Shown here: positions 7,788 through 18,982 of the stretch, piece after piece
Layout: every line of letters begins with the position of its first letter
Numbering within the stretch: the first letter of the stretch is position 1
From: Curtobacterium sp. MCLR17_036
GTDB lineage: Bacteria > Actinomycetota > Actinomycetes > Actinomycetales > Microbacteriaceae
Direction: 5' to 3'
Assembly (NCBI RefSeq): GCF_003234445.2
Contig: NZ_CP126269.1
Coordinates: 930,001-994,000 of the forward strand
Length of the DNA stretch: 64,000 nucleotides
Position numbers and translations under genes: made by a program
Notes under the pieces: generated by a model
What the model saw: the letters and a program-made list of their open reading frames with translations, nothing else
Database searches by the model: none
Told to the model about the DNA's origin: nothing

Positions 7788-8003
7788 GTCGCGGGAGACG
7801 CCGTGCACGTGCCCCCGGGCACGCCGTGCCCTCGGGCGCGCGCACGGCACCGAAGGAGCAATCCCCCCGTCAATCTCTCAGGTCCCACACCGCAGCGGAC
7901 AGGCCACTCTGAAAAGCAGACGCACGGTCGTCTCGCCCACGGTGAAAGCCGCCGGACCTCACGGGCCGCGGTGAAACTCTCAGGCCCATGACAGAGGGGG
8001 AGT
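7788..8003 (+). promoter_or_regulatory. Tandem glycine riboswitch
   Basis: Two glycine aptamers sit in a row in the gcvT leader. Aptamer 1 (about 7788-7915) shows GCGGGAGA, CACCGAAGGAGCAA, AATCTCTCAGGTCCC, GCGGACAG and ACTCTGAAAAG, the last being the usual aptamer 1 to 2 joint. Aptamer 2 (about 7925-8003) shows CACGGTGAAAGCC, GGTGAAACTCTCAGGCCC and GACAGAGGG. In known cases glycine binding turns on the glycine cleavage operon. Aptamer 1 has an unusually GC-rich P1-P3a region. Confidence 0.95.
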
Positions 8004-8005
8004 TC

Positions 8006-8026
8006 CACCCGGCGATCGTCGCCGGG
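8006..8026 (+). promoter_or_regulatory. Hairpin in the riboswitch expression platform
   Basis: ACCCGGCGA and TCGCCGGGT pair perfectly around a 3-base loop right after aptamer 2 and 15 bases before the GGAGAA ribosome-binding site of gcvT. There is no T-tract, so translational or Rho-linked control is more likely than intrinsic termination. Confidence 0.55.
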
Positions 8027-8053
8027 TCCTGTCGATGCCAGGAGAACTCCGCC

Positions 8054-9199
8054 ATGAGTCCGTCCCCACTGCCAATGCCGGGTCAGCGTTCGTCGCCGCT
8101 CGAAGCCGTGCACGAGGCCGCCGGTGCCACGTTCACCGACTTCGCCGGCTACCGCATGCCCGTCCGGTACTCGTCCGACCTCGCCGAGCACCACGCGGTG
8201 CGCTCGGCCGCCGGCGTGTTCGACCTGTCGCACATGGCCGAGGTCGGGGTGACCGGCCCCGGCGCCGTCGCGTTCCTCGACCACGCGCTCGCCGGCTCCT
8301 TCGGTGCGATGCCGGTCGGCCGTGCCAAGTACTCGCTCCTGCTCGCGGACGACGGCGGGATCCTCGACGACCTCGTCGTGTACCGCACCGACACGGACGT
8401 CTTCCTCGTCGTCGCGAACGCGTCGAACCGCGACGTCGCGGTCGCGGCGCTGCAGGAGCGCAGCAGCGGGTTCGACGTCGAGGTCTCCGACGACTCCGAC
8501 ACCACCGCGCTCGTCGCGATCCAGGGCCCCGCCGCCGCCGGCACGCTCGACGCCCTCGTGGTCGCCGACCGCCTGCAGCCGGAGACCCCGCTCGACGAGC
8601 TCGGCTACTACCGCGCCCTGCACGCGCTGTTCGACGGCGCCGAGGTCCTCGTCGCCCGCACCGGGTACACCGGCGAGGACGGCTTCGAGCTGTACGTCGA
8701 CCCGTCGGTCGCCGGCACCCTGTGGGACGCCCTGCTCGAGGCCGGCGCCGACCGCGGGGTCGTCCCCGCCGGGCTCGCCGCACGCGACACCCTGCGCCTC
8801 GAGGCCGGCATGCCGCTCTACGGGCACGAGCTCGGCACCGACGTCCGTCCGGCACAGGCCGGCCTCGGCCGGGTCGTGGCGAAGGACGGCGACTTCGTCG
8901 GTGCTGCCGGCGTCACCCCGTCCTCGGACGCCCGGGTGCTCGTCGGCCTGGTGACCGAGGGACGCCGCGCTCCCCGCGCCGGCTACGACGTCGTGCTCGA
9001 CGGCACGGTCGTCGGCACCGTCACCTCCGGGGCGCTCTCACCGACCCTCGGGCACCCCGTCGCCATGGCCTACGTCGACCCGGCCGCGCTCGCCGCGGTG
9101 TCCGACGGGGGACAGGTCCTGCACATCGACGTCCGCGGTACGGCCATCCCCAGCGCCGTCACCGCGTTCCCCTTCTACCGCCGCGCCACGAAAGGCTGA
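8054..9199 (+). CDS. gcvT: Glycine cleavage system T protein, aminomethyltransferase
   Basis: The 381-residue T protein transfers the methylene group from the aminomethyl-lipoyl arm of GcvH to tetrahydrofolate and releases ammonia. Family signatures are [10 protein letters not shown] (the catalytic Asp region), [11 protein letters not shown] and [14 protein letters not shown]. The start ATG at 8054 has GGAGAA 8 bases upstream; an earlier in-frame ATG at 7988 lies inside riboswitch aptamer 2 and is rejected. It is the first gene of gcvT-gcvH-gcvP, under the tandem glycine riboswitch. The gene for the L protein (dihydrolipoyl dehydrogenase) is not in the window. Confidence 0.97.
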   Translation: MSPSPLPMPGQRSSPLEAVHEAAGATFTDFAGYRMPVRYSSDLAEHHAVRSAAGVFDLSHMAEVGVTGPGAVAFLDHALAGSFGAMPVGRAKYSLLLADDGGILDDLVVYRTDTDVFLVVANASNRDVAVAALQERSSGFDVEVSDDSDTTALVAIQGPAAAGTLDALVVADRLQPETPLDELGYYRALHALFDGAEVLVARTGYTGEDGFELYVDPSVAGTLWDALLEAGADRGVVPAGLAARDTLRLEAGMPLYGHELGTDVRPAQAGLGRVVAKDGDFVGAAGVTPSSDARVLVGLVTEGRRAPRAGYDVVLDGTVVGTVTSGALSPTLGHPVAMAYVDPAALAAVSDGGQVLHIDVRGTAIPSAVTAFPFYRRATKG

Positions 9200-9203
9200 A
9201 GCC

Positions 9204-9577
9204 ATGACCGACCAGACCGCACTGCAGTACACCGCCGACCACGAGTGGCTGCTCGTCGAGGGCGACACCGTCACCGTCGGCATCACCGACCACGCCGCCG
9301 AGCAGCTGGGCGACGTCGTCTTCGTCGAACTCCCCGCCGTCGGCACGGCGACCACCGCCGGCGAGCAGATCGGCGAGATCGAGTCGACCAAGAGCGTCGG
9401 CGAGCTGTTCGCACCGATCGAGGGCGAGGTCGTCGCGATCAACGACGCCGTCGTCGACGCCCCGGACACCGTCAACCACGACCCGTTCGGCACCGGCTGG
9501 CTCGTGAAGATCAAGGTCGAGGGCACGTCCTTCCCCGAGGACCTCATGGACCACGACGCGTACCGGGCCTCCATCGC

Positions 9578-9581
<4 letters not shown>
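9204..9581 (+). CDS. gcvH: Glycine cleavage system H protein (lipoyl carrier)
   Basis: The 125-residue lipoyl carrier shuttles the aminomethyl group between P and T proteins. The lipoylated lysine is K63 in [14 protein letters not shown], the invariant motif. Its start is 4 bases after the gcvT stop with GAAAGG upstream, and its stop overlaps the gcvP start as ATGA, so the three genes are translationally coupled. Confidence 0.97.
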
Positions 9582-12499
<2,918 letters not shown>

Positions 12500-12517
12500 C
12501 CGGTGTCGCCTGACCGT

Positions 12518-12555
12518 GTCGTGCCCCGTCCGGACCACTCCGGGCGGGGCACGAC
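12518..12555 (+). terminator. Terminator of the gcvTHP operon
   Basis: GTCGTGCCCCG pairs with CGGGGCACGAC, extended by CCGGA/TCCGG with one bulged base on each side. It starts 19 bases after the gcvP stop. Confidence 0.85.
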
Positions 12556-12623
12556 CGCGTCCGGGGGAGTACGGTCGGGGCTGGCCGACTCCCCGCCCGT
12601 GGGCCGTTCCCGGACAGGTGTCG

Positions 12624-12801
12624 CTTGCACAAGGTGGTGCTCGAGCGCAACGATGTCGATGCAGATGCAACAAAGTCGCGGTTGCTCCCGGCGGGCGCGC
12701 GAATCTTGCATCCTCCCGCAACGATCGTGCAAGTTGGTTACCGGCTTGTAACCGATCGCCCCAGGGTTTGGAGGGTCCTCCCGTCCTTGCCTACAGTGCA
12801 A
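12624..12801 (+). promoter_or_regulatory. oppA1 upstream region: TTGCA/TGCAA cluster, inverted repeat and promoter
   Basis: Five TTGCA or TGCAA pentamers occur at about 12625, 12666, 12706, 12728 and 12797, including the palindrome CTTGCACAAG (12624) and the inverted pair CTTGCA/TGCAAG at 12705-12733. GGTTAC/GTAACC forms another inverted repeat at 12736-12753. A plausible promoter is TTGGAG (12768) with 18 bases to TACAGT (12792). Together this looks like a regulated promoter, regulator unknown. 12556-12623 shows nothing else. Confidence 0.5.
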
Positions 12802-12861
12802 GGGTCAAACGCGCCGGGCGACACCGCTGTGCCCTGCGCGTCCCATGCACCAGGAGGAACC

Positions 12862-14484
12862 TTGATCAAGAAGCGCGCCGGGCTCGCAGCCCTCGCCGTG
12901 CTCGGGGCCACAGCACTCGCCCTGACCGCCTGCTCCAGCAACAACAACGGGGGTGGCTCCGGTGCGGCGAACGCGTCGGGCATCGTCACCACCAACGGCA
13001 GCGAGCCGCAGAACCCGCTCATCCCGTCGAACACCACCGAGACCGGTGGCGGCAAGATCATCGACTCGCTCTTCGAGGGCCTCGTCTCGTACGACGCCGA
13101 CGGCAAGCCGGTCAACGAGGTCGCGAAGAGCATCGACACCGATGACTCGAAGACCTTCGACATCACGCTGAACACGAACTACACGTTCACGAACGGCGAG
13201 AAGGTCACCGCGGAGTCCTTCACGAAGGCGTGGGACTGGGCTGCTCAGTACTCGAACAAGCAGAGCGCGAGCTACTTCTTCGAGAACATCGAGGGCTTCA
13301 ACGCCGAGAAGGACTCGGAGCTCACCGGCCTCAAGGTCGTGGACGACGACGAGTTCACCGTCACGCTGAAGTCGGCGCAGTCGGACTTCCCGCTGTCGCT
13401 CGGCTACTCGGCCTTCGTGCCGCTGCCCTCGGCCTTCTACGACGACACGAAAGCCTTCGGTGAGAACCCGATCGGCAACGGCCCGTACAAGCTCGACGGC
13501 AAGTCCGCCTGGACCCACAACCAGGCGATCAAGCTGGTCGCCAACAAGGACTACGAGGGCAAGCGCAAGCCGAAGAACGGTGGTCTGACGATCACGTTCT
13601 ACACCTCGCAGGACACCGCCTACGCCGACGCGCAGGGCGGCAACCTCGACGTCCTCGACGCCGTGCCGGACAGCGCCTTCCAGACGTACAAGTCCGACTT
13701 CCCGGACTCGAACGTCAACCAGCCGGCCGCGATCTTCCAGGGCATCTACCTGCCCTACTACCTCGACCACTGGAAGGGCGAGGAGGGCAAGCTCCGTCGC
13801 GAGGCCGTCTCGATGGCCATCAACCGCAAGGAGATCACCGACAAGATCTTCGACGGCACCCGCACCCCGGCCAAGGACTTCACGTCGCCGGTCATCGCCG
13901 GCTGGAACGGCGACCTCGAGGGCTCGGACGTCCTGGACTACAACGCCGACGAGGCGAAGAAGCTCTGGAAGCAGGCCGACGAGATCTCGCCGTACAACGA
14001 CACCCTCACCATTTCGTACAACGCCGATGGTGGCCACCAGGCGTGGGTGACCGCGGTCACGAACTCGATCGCGAGCACGCTCGACATCAAGGCCGAGGGC
14101 AACGCGATCCCGACGTTCCAGGAAGCCCTGGACATCCAGACGAACGACAAGCTCAAGGGCGGCAGCCGCACCGGTTGGCAGGCGGACTACCCGTCGCTGT
14201 ACAACTTCCTCGGCCCGACCATGGGTGAGGGCTCGTCGAGCAACTACGCGCGCTACGACTCCAAGGAGTACAACGAGCTGCTCGCCAAGGGCCGTTCGTC
14301 CGCGACCGTCGAAGAGGGCAACAAGGTCTTCGACCAGGCTCAGGAGCTCCTGTTCCAGGACCTGCCGGAGATCCCGCTCTGGTACTCCAACGTGACCGGT
14401 GTCTGGAACGCCGACAACGTGTCGAACGTCAAGTTCGGCTGGAACTCGGTGCCGCTGTACTACGACATCGAGGTCAAGAACTGA
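12862..14484 (+). CDS. Oligopeptide/dipeptide ABC transporter substrate-binding lipoprotein
   Basis: A 540-residue extracellular solute-binding protein of the family 5 (OppA/DppA) type. It starts with TTG at 12862, supported by AGGAGGA 4 bases upstream. The signal peptide runs to the lipobox LTAC (Cys about residue 24), after which CSSNNNGGGSG tethers it to the membrane. The motif IIDSLFEGLVSYDADG and the late ARYDSKEYNELL are typical of peptide-binding members. It heads the plus-strand operon with two permeases and a fused ATPase. Two hairpins separate it from the permease genes, which would allow more binding protein than permease. Confidence 0.92.
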   Translation: MIKKRAGLAALAVLGATALALTACSSNNNGGGSGAANASGIVTTNGSEPQNPLIPSNTTETGGGKIIDSLFEGLVSYDADGKPVNEVAKSIDTDDSKTFDITLNTNYTFTNGEKVTAESFTKAWDWAAQYSNKQSASYFFENIEGFNAEKDSELTGLKVVDDDEFTVTLKSAQSDFPLSLGYSAFVPLPSAFYDDTKAFGENPIGNGPYKLDGKSAWTHNQAIKLVANKDYEGKRKPKNGGLTITFYTSQDTAYADAQGGNLDVLDAVPDSAFQTYKSDFPDSNVNQPAAIFQGIYLPYYLDHWKGEEGKLRREAVSMAINRKEITDKIFDGTRTPAKDFTSPVIAGWNGDLEGSDVLDYNADEAKKLWKQADEISPYNDTLTISYNADGGHQAWVTAVTNSIASTLDIKAEGNAIPTFQEALDIQTNDKLKGGSRTGWQADYPSLYNFLGPTMGEGSSSNYARYDSKEYNELLAKGRSSATVEEGNKVFDQAQELLFQDLPEIPLWYSNVTGVWNADNVSNVKFGWNSVPLYYDIEVKN

Positions 14485-14506
14485 TCTAGGTCTCCTCGAG
14501 ACCGAA

Positions 14507-14531
14507 CGCGGAGCAGGTATCCTGCTCCGCG
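14507..14531 (+). terminator. Intercistronic hairpin 1, oppA1-oppB1
   Basis: CGCGGAGCAGG and CCTGCTCCGCG form a perfect 11-bp stem with a 3-base loop, 22 bases after the oppA1 stop. It probably causes partial termination or protects the oppA1 mRNA 3' end. Confidence 0.7.
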
Positions 14532-14539
14532 ACCACCGG

Positions 14540-14578
14540 ACGGGGGTTCGGGGACCACACCGGTCTCCGAGCCCCCGT
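14540..14578 (+). terminator. Intercistronic hairpin 2, oppA1-oppB1
   Basis: A 17-bp stem (ACGGGGG...GACC with GGTC...CCCCCGT, two G-U pairs) and a 5-base loop follow 8 bases after hairpin 1. The remaining gap to oppB1 (14579-14710) shows no further structure that I can define. Confidence 0.65.
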
Positions 14579-14710
14579 ACCTCGGCGGCAACACCTTCCC
14601 CCACAACGCGGGCGCCGTCGCCCGCACCGGACACCCGTGCCGACCCTCGGACCGTCCACCCCACACGACATGAACCTGATCGACATCGCTCCGGACCGGG
14701 CAGGGATCTG

Positions 14711-15640
14711 ATGCTCTGGTACCTCGGCAAGCGCCTCCTGCAACTCATCCCCGTGTTCTTCGGGGCCACGTTCCTCATCTACTTCATGGTCTTCTCGCTG
14801 CCCGGCGACCCGATCGCCGCGCTGTTCGGCGACCGACAGCCGTCGCCGCAGGTGATCGAGCAGCTGCGCCAGCAGTACAACCTCGACAAGCCCTTCCTGG
14901 TGCAGTACCTGCTCTGGATCGGCGGCGTGTTCCGCGGTGACCTCGGCCTGACGTACTCGGGTCTTCCGGTCAGCTCGCAGCTCGCCCAGGCGTTCCCGAT
15001 CACCGCGCGCCTCGCGATCCTCGCGCTCGTCTTCGAGTCGGTCGCCGGCATCGTCGTCGGTATCATCGCCGGCCTCCGCAAGGGCAAGCTGTTCGACGCC
15101 ACCGCGCTCGTCGTGAGCCTGCTGCTCATCTCGGTGCCGACCTTCGTCGTCGGCTTCCTGCTGCAGTACGTGCTCGGCATCAACCTCGGCCTGTTCCGCG
15201 TGACCGTGTCCGGTGACGCACCGTGGTCCGAGCTCGTCCTGCCCGCGATCGTCCTGGCGTCGGTGTCCTTCGCGTACATCGTCCGCCTGACCCGTGCGAG
15301 CGTCGCCGAGAACACGAGTGCCGACTTCGTCCGCACCGCGACGGCCAAGGGCCTGCCGCGGCGACGGGTGATCGGGGTGCACATCTTCCGCAACTCGCTC
15401 ATCCCCGTGGTGACCTACCTCGGCGTCGACATCGGCAGCCTGATGGTCGGTGCGGTCGTCACCGAGGGCATCTTCAACATCAACGGTGTCGGCGGCACGG
15501 TCTTCCGCGCCGTCAAGCTCGGCGAGGGCCCCACGGTCGTGTCGTTCGTCGCCGTGATGGTCATCATCTTCATGCTCGCCAACCTCCTGGTCGACCTGCT
15601 CTACGCCGTCCTGGACCCGAGGATCCGCTATGCCAAGTAA
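14711..15640 (+). CDS. Peptide ABC transporter permease, OppB/DppB type
   Basis: A 309-residue inner-membrane permease with six predicted membrane segments. The N-terminus MLWYLGKRLLQLIPVFFGAT is the standard OppB/DppB start, which fixes the ATG. The EAA loop that docks the ATPase is around FVRTATAKGLPRRRVIG. It works as a heterodimer with the next gene, whose start overlaps its last 11 bases. Confidence 0.93.
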   Translation: MLWYLGKRLLQLIPVFFGATFLIYFMVFSLPGDPIAALFGDRQPSPQVIEQLRQQYNLDKPFLVQYLLWIGGVFRGDLGLTYSGLPVSSQLAQAFPITARLAILALVFESVAGIVVGIIAGLRKGKLFDATALVVSLLLISVPTFVVGFLLQYVLGINLGLFRVTVSGDAPWSELVLPAIVLASVSFAYIVRLTRASVAENTSADFVRTATAKGLPRRRVIGVHIFRNSLIPVVTYLGVDIGSLMVGAVVTEGIFNINGVGGTVFRAVKLGEGPTVVSFVAVMVIIFMLANLLVDLLYAVLDPRIRYAK

Positions 15641-16580
15641 CGCCGCACCCCGTTCGGCGACGCACTACGTCGCCCCGATCGAGGAGACCCCGCTCCAGGC
15701 GGTCGACCAGGTCAACGAGGACGAGAAGACCCGCTCCACCTGGACCGACGCGTGGGACGCGATGCGCACCCGACCGATGTTCTGGGTGTCCGCGATCCTC
15801 ATCCTGCTCGTCCTCGTCGTGGCGGTCTTCCCCGGGCTGTTCACGCACGTCGACCCGCGCGCCGCGACCCTGGCGAAGAGCAACGAGGGCCCGGAGCCCG
15901 GGCACATCCTCGGCTACAACCGCCAGGGCTACGACGTGTTCTCGCGCACCATCTGGGGCGCCCGGAACTCGGTCATCGTCGGTCTCGTCGCGACGCTGCT
16001 GGTCTCGATCGTCGGCATCGTCGTCGGTGCCATCGCCGGTTTCTACGGCGGTTGGATCGACACGATCGTGTCCCGCATCGCGGACATCTTCTTCTCGATC
16101 CCGACCATCCTCGGCGCGATCGTCATCATGTCGGTGATCCCGGCCCGGAACGCCATCACGGTGGCCCTGGTGCTCGCGGCGTTCGCCTGGCCGCAGATCG
16201 CCCGCATCATGCGCGGTGCCGTGCTCAGTGCGAAGCAGTCCGACTACGTGATGGCCTCGGCCGCGCTCGGCGTCGGCCGGTTCACCACGCTCGTCCGCCA
16301 CGTCATCCCGAACGCACTCGCGCCGGTCATCGTCGTCGCGACCGTCTCGCTCGGCACGTTCATCGTGGCCGAGGCGACCCTGTCGTTCCTCGGCATCGGC
16401 CTGCCCGACTCCGCGCTCAGCTGGGGCCTCGACATCGGCACCGCGCAGACGTCCATCCGCACGACGCCGTCGACGATCTTCTGGCCGTCGGCCGCCCTGT
16501 CCATCACCGTGCTCGCGTTCCTGCTCCTCGGCGACGTGGTCCGCGACGCACTCGACCCGAAGGCGAGGGCCCGTCGATGA
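15630..16580 (+). CDS. Peptide ABC transporter permease, OppC/DppC type
   Basis: A 316-residue permease. A soluble N-terminal tail of about 48 residues, longer than usual, precedes the first membrane segment (FWVSAILILLVLVVAVFPGL). The EAA loop is near DYVMASAALGVGRFTTLVRH. Translation is coupled on both sides: it overlaps oppB1 by 11 bases and the ATPase gene by ATGA. Confidence 0.93.
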   Translation: MPSNAAPRSATHYVAPIEETPLQAVDQVNEDEKTRSTWTDAWDAMRTRPMFWVSAILILLVLVVAVFPGLFTHVDPRAATLAKSNEGPEPGHILGYNRQGYDVFSRTIWGARNSVIVGLVATLLVSIVGIVVGAIAGFYGGWIDTIVSRIADIFFSIPTILGAIVIMSVIPARNAITVALVLAAFAWPQIARIMRGAVLSAKQSDYVMASAALGVGRFTTLVRHVIPNALAPVIVVATVSLGTFIVAEATLSFLGIGLPDSALSWGLDIGTAQTSIRTTPSTIFWPSAALSITVLAFLLLGDVVRDALDPKARARR

Positions 16581-18319
16581 CCGGAACGCTCACCGATCCC
16601 AACACCCGGCGCGCCGGCGCCGAGGGCGCTCCGCTCCTCGAGATCACCGACCTGCAGGTCGGCTTCCGGACCCAGAGCGGACTCGTCCAGGCCGTCCGCG
16701 GCGTCAACCTCACCCTCGAGCAGGGCGAGCGCCTCGCCGTCGTCGGCGAGTCCGGCTCGGGCAAGTCGACCAGCGCCCAGGCGATCATCAAGCTCCTGCC
16801 CGGCACCGGCCAGGTGACCGGCGGGTCGATCAAGTTCAACGGGCGCGAGCTCGTCGGGCTGAGCGACAAGGAGATGTCGGAGATCCGCGGGAAGGAGATC
16901 GGCTACGTCCCGCAGGACCCGATGTCGAACCTCAACCCGCTGTGGTCGATCGGCTTCCAGGTGGAAGAGGCCATCCGCGCCAACGGGCAGGCCACCGGCA
17001 AGAAGGCCGTCCGGGAGCGTGCCATCGAGGTCCTGAAGGAGGCGGGCCTCGGCGACGCCGCGAACCGCCTCAAGCAGTACCCGCACGAGTTCTCCGGCGG
17101 CATGCGGCAGCGCGTGCTCATCGGCATCGGTCTGTCGAGCCGCCCGCAGCTGCTCATCGCCGACGAGCCGACGAGTGCGCTCGACGTCACCGTGCAGCGC
17201 GTCATCCTCGACCACCTCGAGACCCTGACGCGCGACTACGGCACGAGCGTGCTGTTCATCACGCACGACCTCGGCCTCGCCGCCGAGCGCGCCGAGAAGC
17301 TCGTCGTGATGTACAAGGGCCAGGTCGTCGAGGCGGGTCCCTCCAAGGAGATCCTCGCCAACCCGCAGCACCCGTACACGCAGCGCCTGGTCGCGGCGGC
17401 CCCGTCGCTGGCCAGCCGTCGCATCCAGTCGAAGGTGCAGCACGAGCAGATCTCGATCGCCGACGTCGGCAGCGACGACGCCGAGCTCATCGCCCGGGCA
17501 CAGGAGCGCGAGCACCGCCCGGCCGAGGACCTCATCGTGGTCAAGAACCTGCAGAAGGTCTACAAGCTGCGCGGCAAGAACCTCGCGTCGCGCGAGCTGA
17601 AGGCCGTCGACGACGTGTCGTTCGCGATCCCGAAGGGCACCACCACGGCGCTCGTCGGCGAGTCGGGTTCGGGCAAGTCGACCGTGGCGAAGCTCGTCCT
17701 GCAGCTCGAGAGCATCACGAGCGGCACCGTGCAGTTCGACGGCACCGACATCGGCGCGCTGAAGGGCAAGGCGCTCTTCGACTTCCGTCGACGCGTGCAG
17801 CCCGTCTTCCAGGACCCGTACGGCTCGCTGGACCCGATGTACAACGTCGGGAACACGATCGCCGAGCCGCTGTCCACGCACAAGGTCGGCGACAAGGCGT
17901 CCCGCCGCGCGCGGGTGCTCGAGCTGCTCGACCAGGTCGCCCTGCCGAAGTCGATGGTGAACCGCTACCCGAACGAGCTCTCGGGCGGACAGCGGCAGCG
18001 CATCGCCGTCGCCCGTGCGCTCGCGCTGAAGCCCGACGTCATCGTCCTCGACGAGGCCGTCTCCGCGCTCGACGTGCTCGTGCAGGGGCAGATCCTCGAC
18101 CTGCTCACCGAACTGCAGACCGAGCTCGGGCTGACGTACCTGTTCATCACGCACGACCTCGCGGTCGTCCGCCTCGTCGCGGACAACGTGTGCGTCATGC
18201 GCCGTGGACAGATCGTCGAGAAGGCGACGACCGACGAGGTCTTCGCCGACCCGAAGGAGCAGTACACGAAGGACCTCCTGGCCGCCATCCCCGGCGCCGG
18301 GTTCGAGTTCGGACGCTGA
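16577..18319 (+). CDS. Peptide ABC transporter ATPase, fused OppD-OppF type
   Basis: A 580-residue protein with two full nucleotide-binding domains in one chain. Half 1 has Walker A GESGSGKST (57-65), signature FSGGMRQR (172-179) and ADEPTSALD. Half 2 has Walker A GESGSGKST (361-369), signature LSGGQRQR (468-475) and LDEAVSALD. Both halves keep the catalytic Glu and the H-loop (ITHD), so both sites look active. The linker has no four-cysteine cluster, unlike the paralogue at 19606-21750. It energises the OppB/OppC pair encoded just upstream. Confidence 0.95.
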   Translation: MTGTLTDPNTRRAGAEGAPLLEITDLQVGFRTQSGLVQAVRGVNLTLEQGERLAVVGESGSGKSTSAQAIIKLLPGTGQVTGGSIKFNGRELVGLSDKEMSEIRGKEIGYVPQDPMSNLNPLWSIGFQVEEAIRANGQATGKKAVRERAIEVLKEAGLGDAANRLKQYPHEFSGGMRQRVLIGIGLSSRPQLLIADEPTSALDVTVQRVILDHLETLTRDYGTSVLFITHDLGLAAERAEKLVVMYKGQVVEAGPSKEILANPQHPYTQRLVAAAPSLASRRIQSKVQHEQISIADVGSDDAELIARAQEREHRPAEDLIVVKNLQKVYKLRGKNLASRELKAVDDVSFAIPKGTTTALVGESGSGKSTVAKLVLQLESITSGTVQFDGTDIGALKGKALFDFRRRVQPVFQDPYGSLDPMYNVGNTIAEPLSTHKVGDKASRRARVLELLDQVALPKSMVNRYPNELSGGQRQRIAVARALALKPDVIVLDEAVSALDVLVQGQILDLLTELQTELGLTYLFITHDLAVVRLVADNVCVMRRGQIVEKATTDEVFADPKEQYTKDLLAAIPGAGFEFGR

Positions 18320-18381
18320 TCCACCTGGACACCAACGAGGCCGGTCGCCCCGTCACCCTGCGCAGTGGTCGCGGGGGAGCG

Positions 18382-18885
18382 GTGGCGTCCGGCCTCGTCG
18401 CCGTCCTGGGCGCCTTCCTGCTCGTCGACGCGGGCGTCCGCGGCAGCTGGGACGTCGTGCTCCGTGCGCTCGGACCGATCGTCGTCCTCGTCTGGGTCCT
18501 CTGGGTCCTGACGTACCGGCCGCACATCCGCATCGACGACGCGGCCGTCACGGTCGTCAACCCGCTCCGGCGCACGGTGGTGCCGTGGGCGGCGGTCGCC
18601 GACGTGCGGCTCCGCTGGCAGATCGTCGTCGAGACGACCTCCGGCCGTCGCGTGCAGTGCTGGGGCGGGCCGTCGCTGCCCCGGCCGAAGCCGGCGAAGC
18701 GCGGCGAACGCGCCGTGCTCCGACAGCCCGACGAGATGACCGTCCTGCTCGACCGCTGGTCTGAGCGGCGCGCCGCCGCCGCCGGCGACGTGGTCCGCGG
18801 CTGGGACCGCCCTGCGCTCGTGGCCGGCGCCGTCGCGCTGGCCCTGCTGGTGGTCTCGCTGCTCGCCGTGACCCTCGGCAGCTGA
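18382..18885 (+). CDS. PH-domain membrane protein
   Basis: A 167-residue protein like the bacterial PH6 family (mycobacterial Cfp6 type). Two membrane segments come first (about 2-18 and 33-49), then a small PH-like beta domain with PHIRIDDAAVTVVNPLRRTV and the strand VETTSGRRVQCWGG, and a last membrane helix (VAGAVALALLVVSLLAVTLG). The frame is open from the oppDF1 stop, so the start is uncertain. GTG 18382 is chosen because GGGGGAG lies just upstream. It may be read through from the opp operon, and a family B palindrome follows it. Function unknown. Confidence 0.7.
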   Translation: MASGLVAVLGAFLLVDAGVRGSWDVVLRALGPIVVLVWVLWVLTYRPHIRIDDAAVTVVNPLRRTVVPWAAVADVRLRWQIVVETTSGRRVQCWGGPSLPRPKPAKRGERAVLRQPDEMTVLLDRWSERRAAAAGDVVRGWDRPALVAGAVALALLVVSLLAVTLGS

Positions 18886-18908
18886 GGCGCTCGCCTCCGC
18901 GACCACGG

Positions 18909-18954
18909 ACGGACGGGAGGCCCGGTGCCAGCTGGCACCGGGCCTCCCGTCCGT
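18909..18954. terminator. Palindromic bidirectional terminator, family B copy 2
   Basis: Base-for-base the same 21-bp stem and AGCT loop as the copy at 949. It lies 23 bases after the PH gene stop, before the tandem array and the converging oppDF2. Confidence 0.8.
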
Positions 18955-18982
18955 CGCTCGCGCGCGTCCACTGCCCCGCTTC

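Noticed and set aside
7988..8053. Upstream ATG for gcvT at 7988
   Set aside because: It lies inside the second glycine aptamer and lacks a ribosome-binding site, whereas 8054 has GGAGAA.
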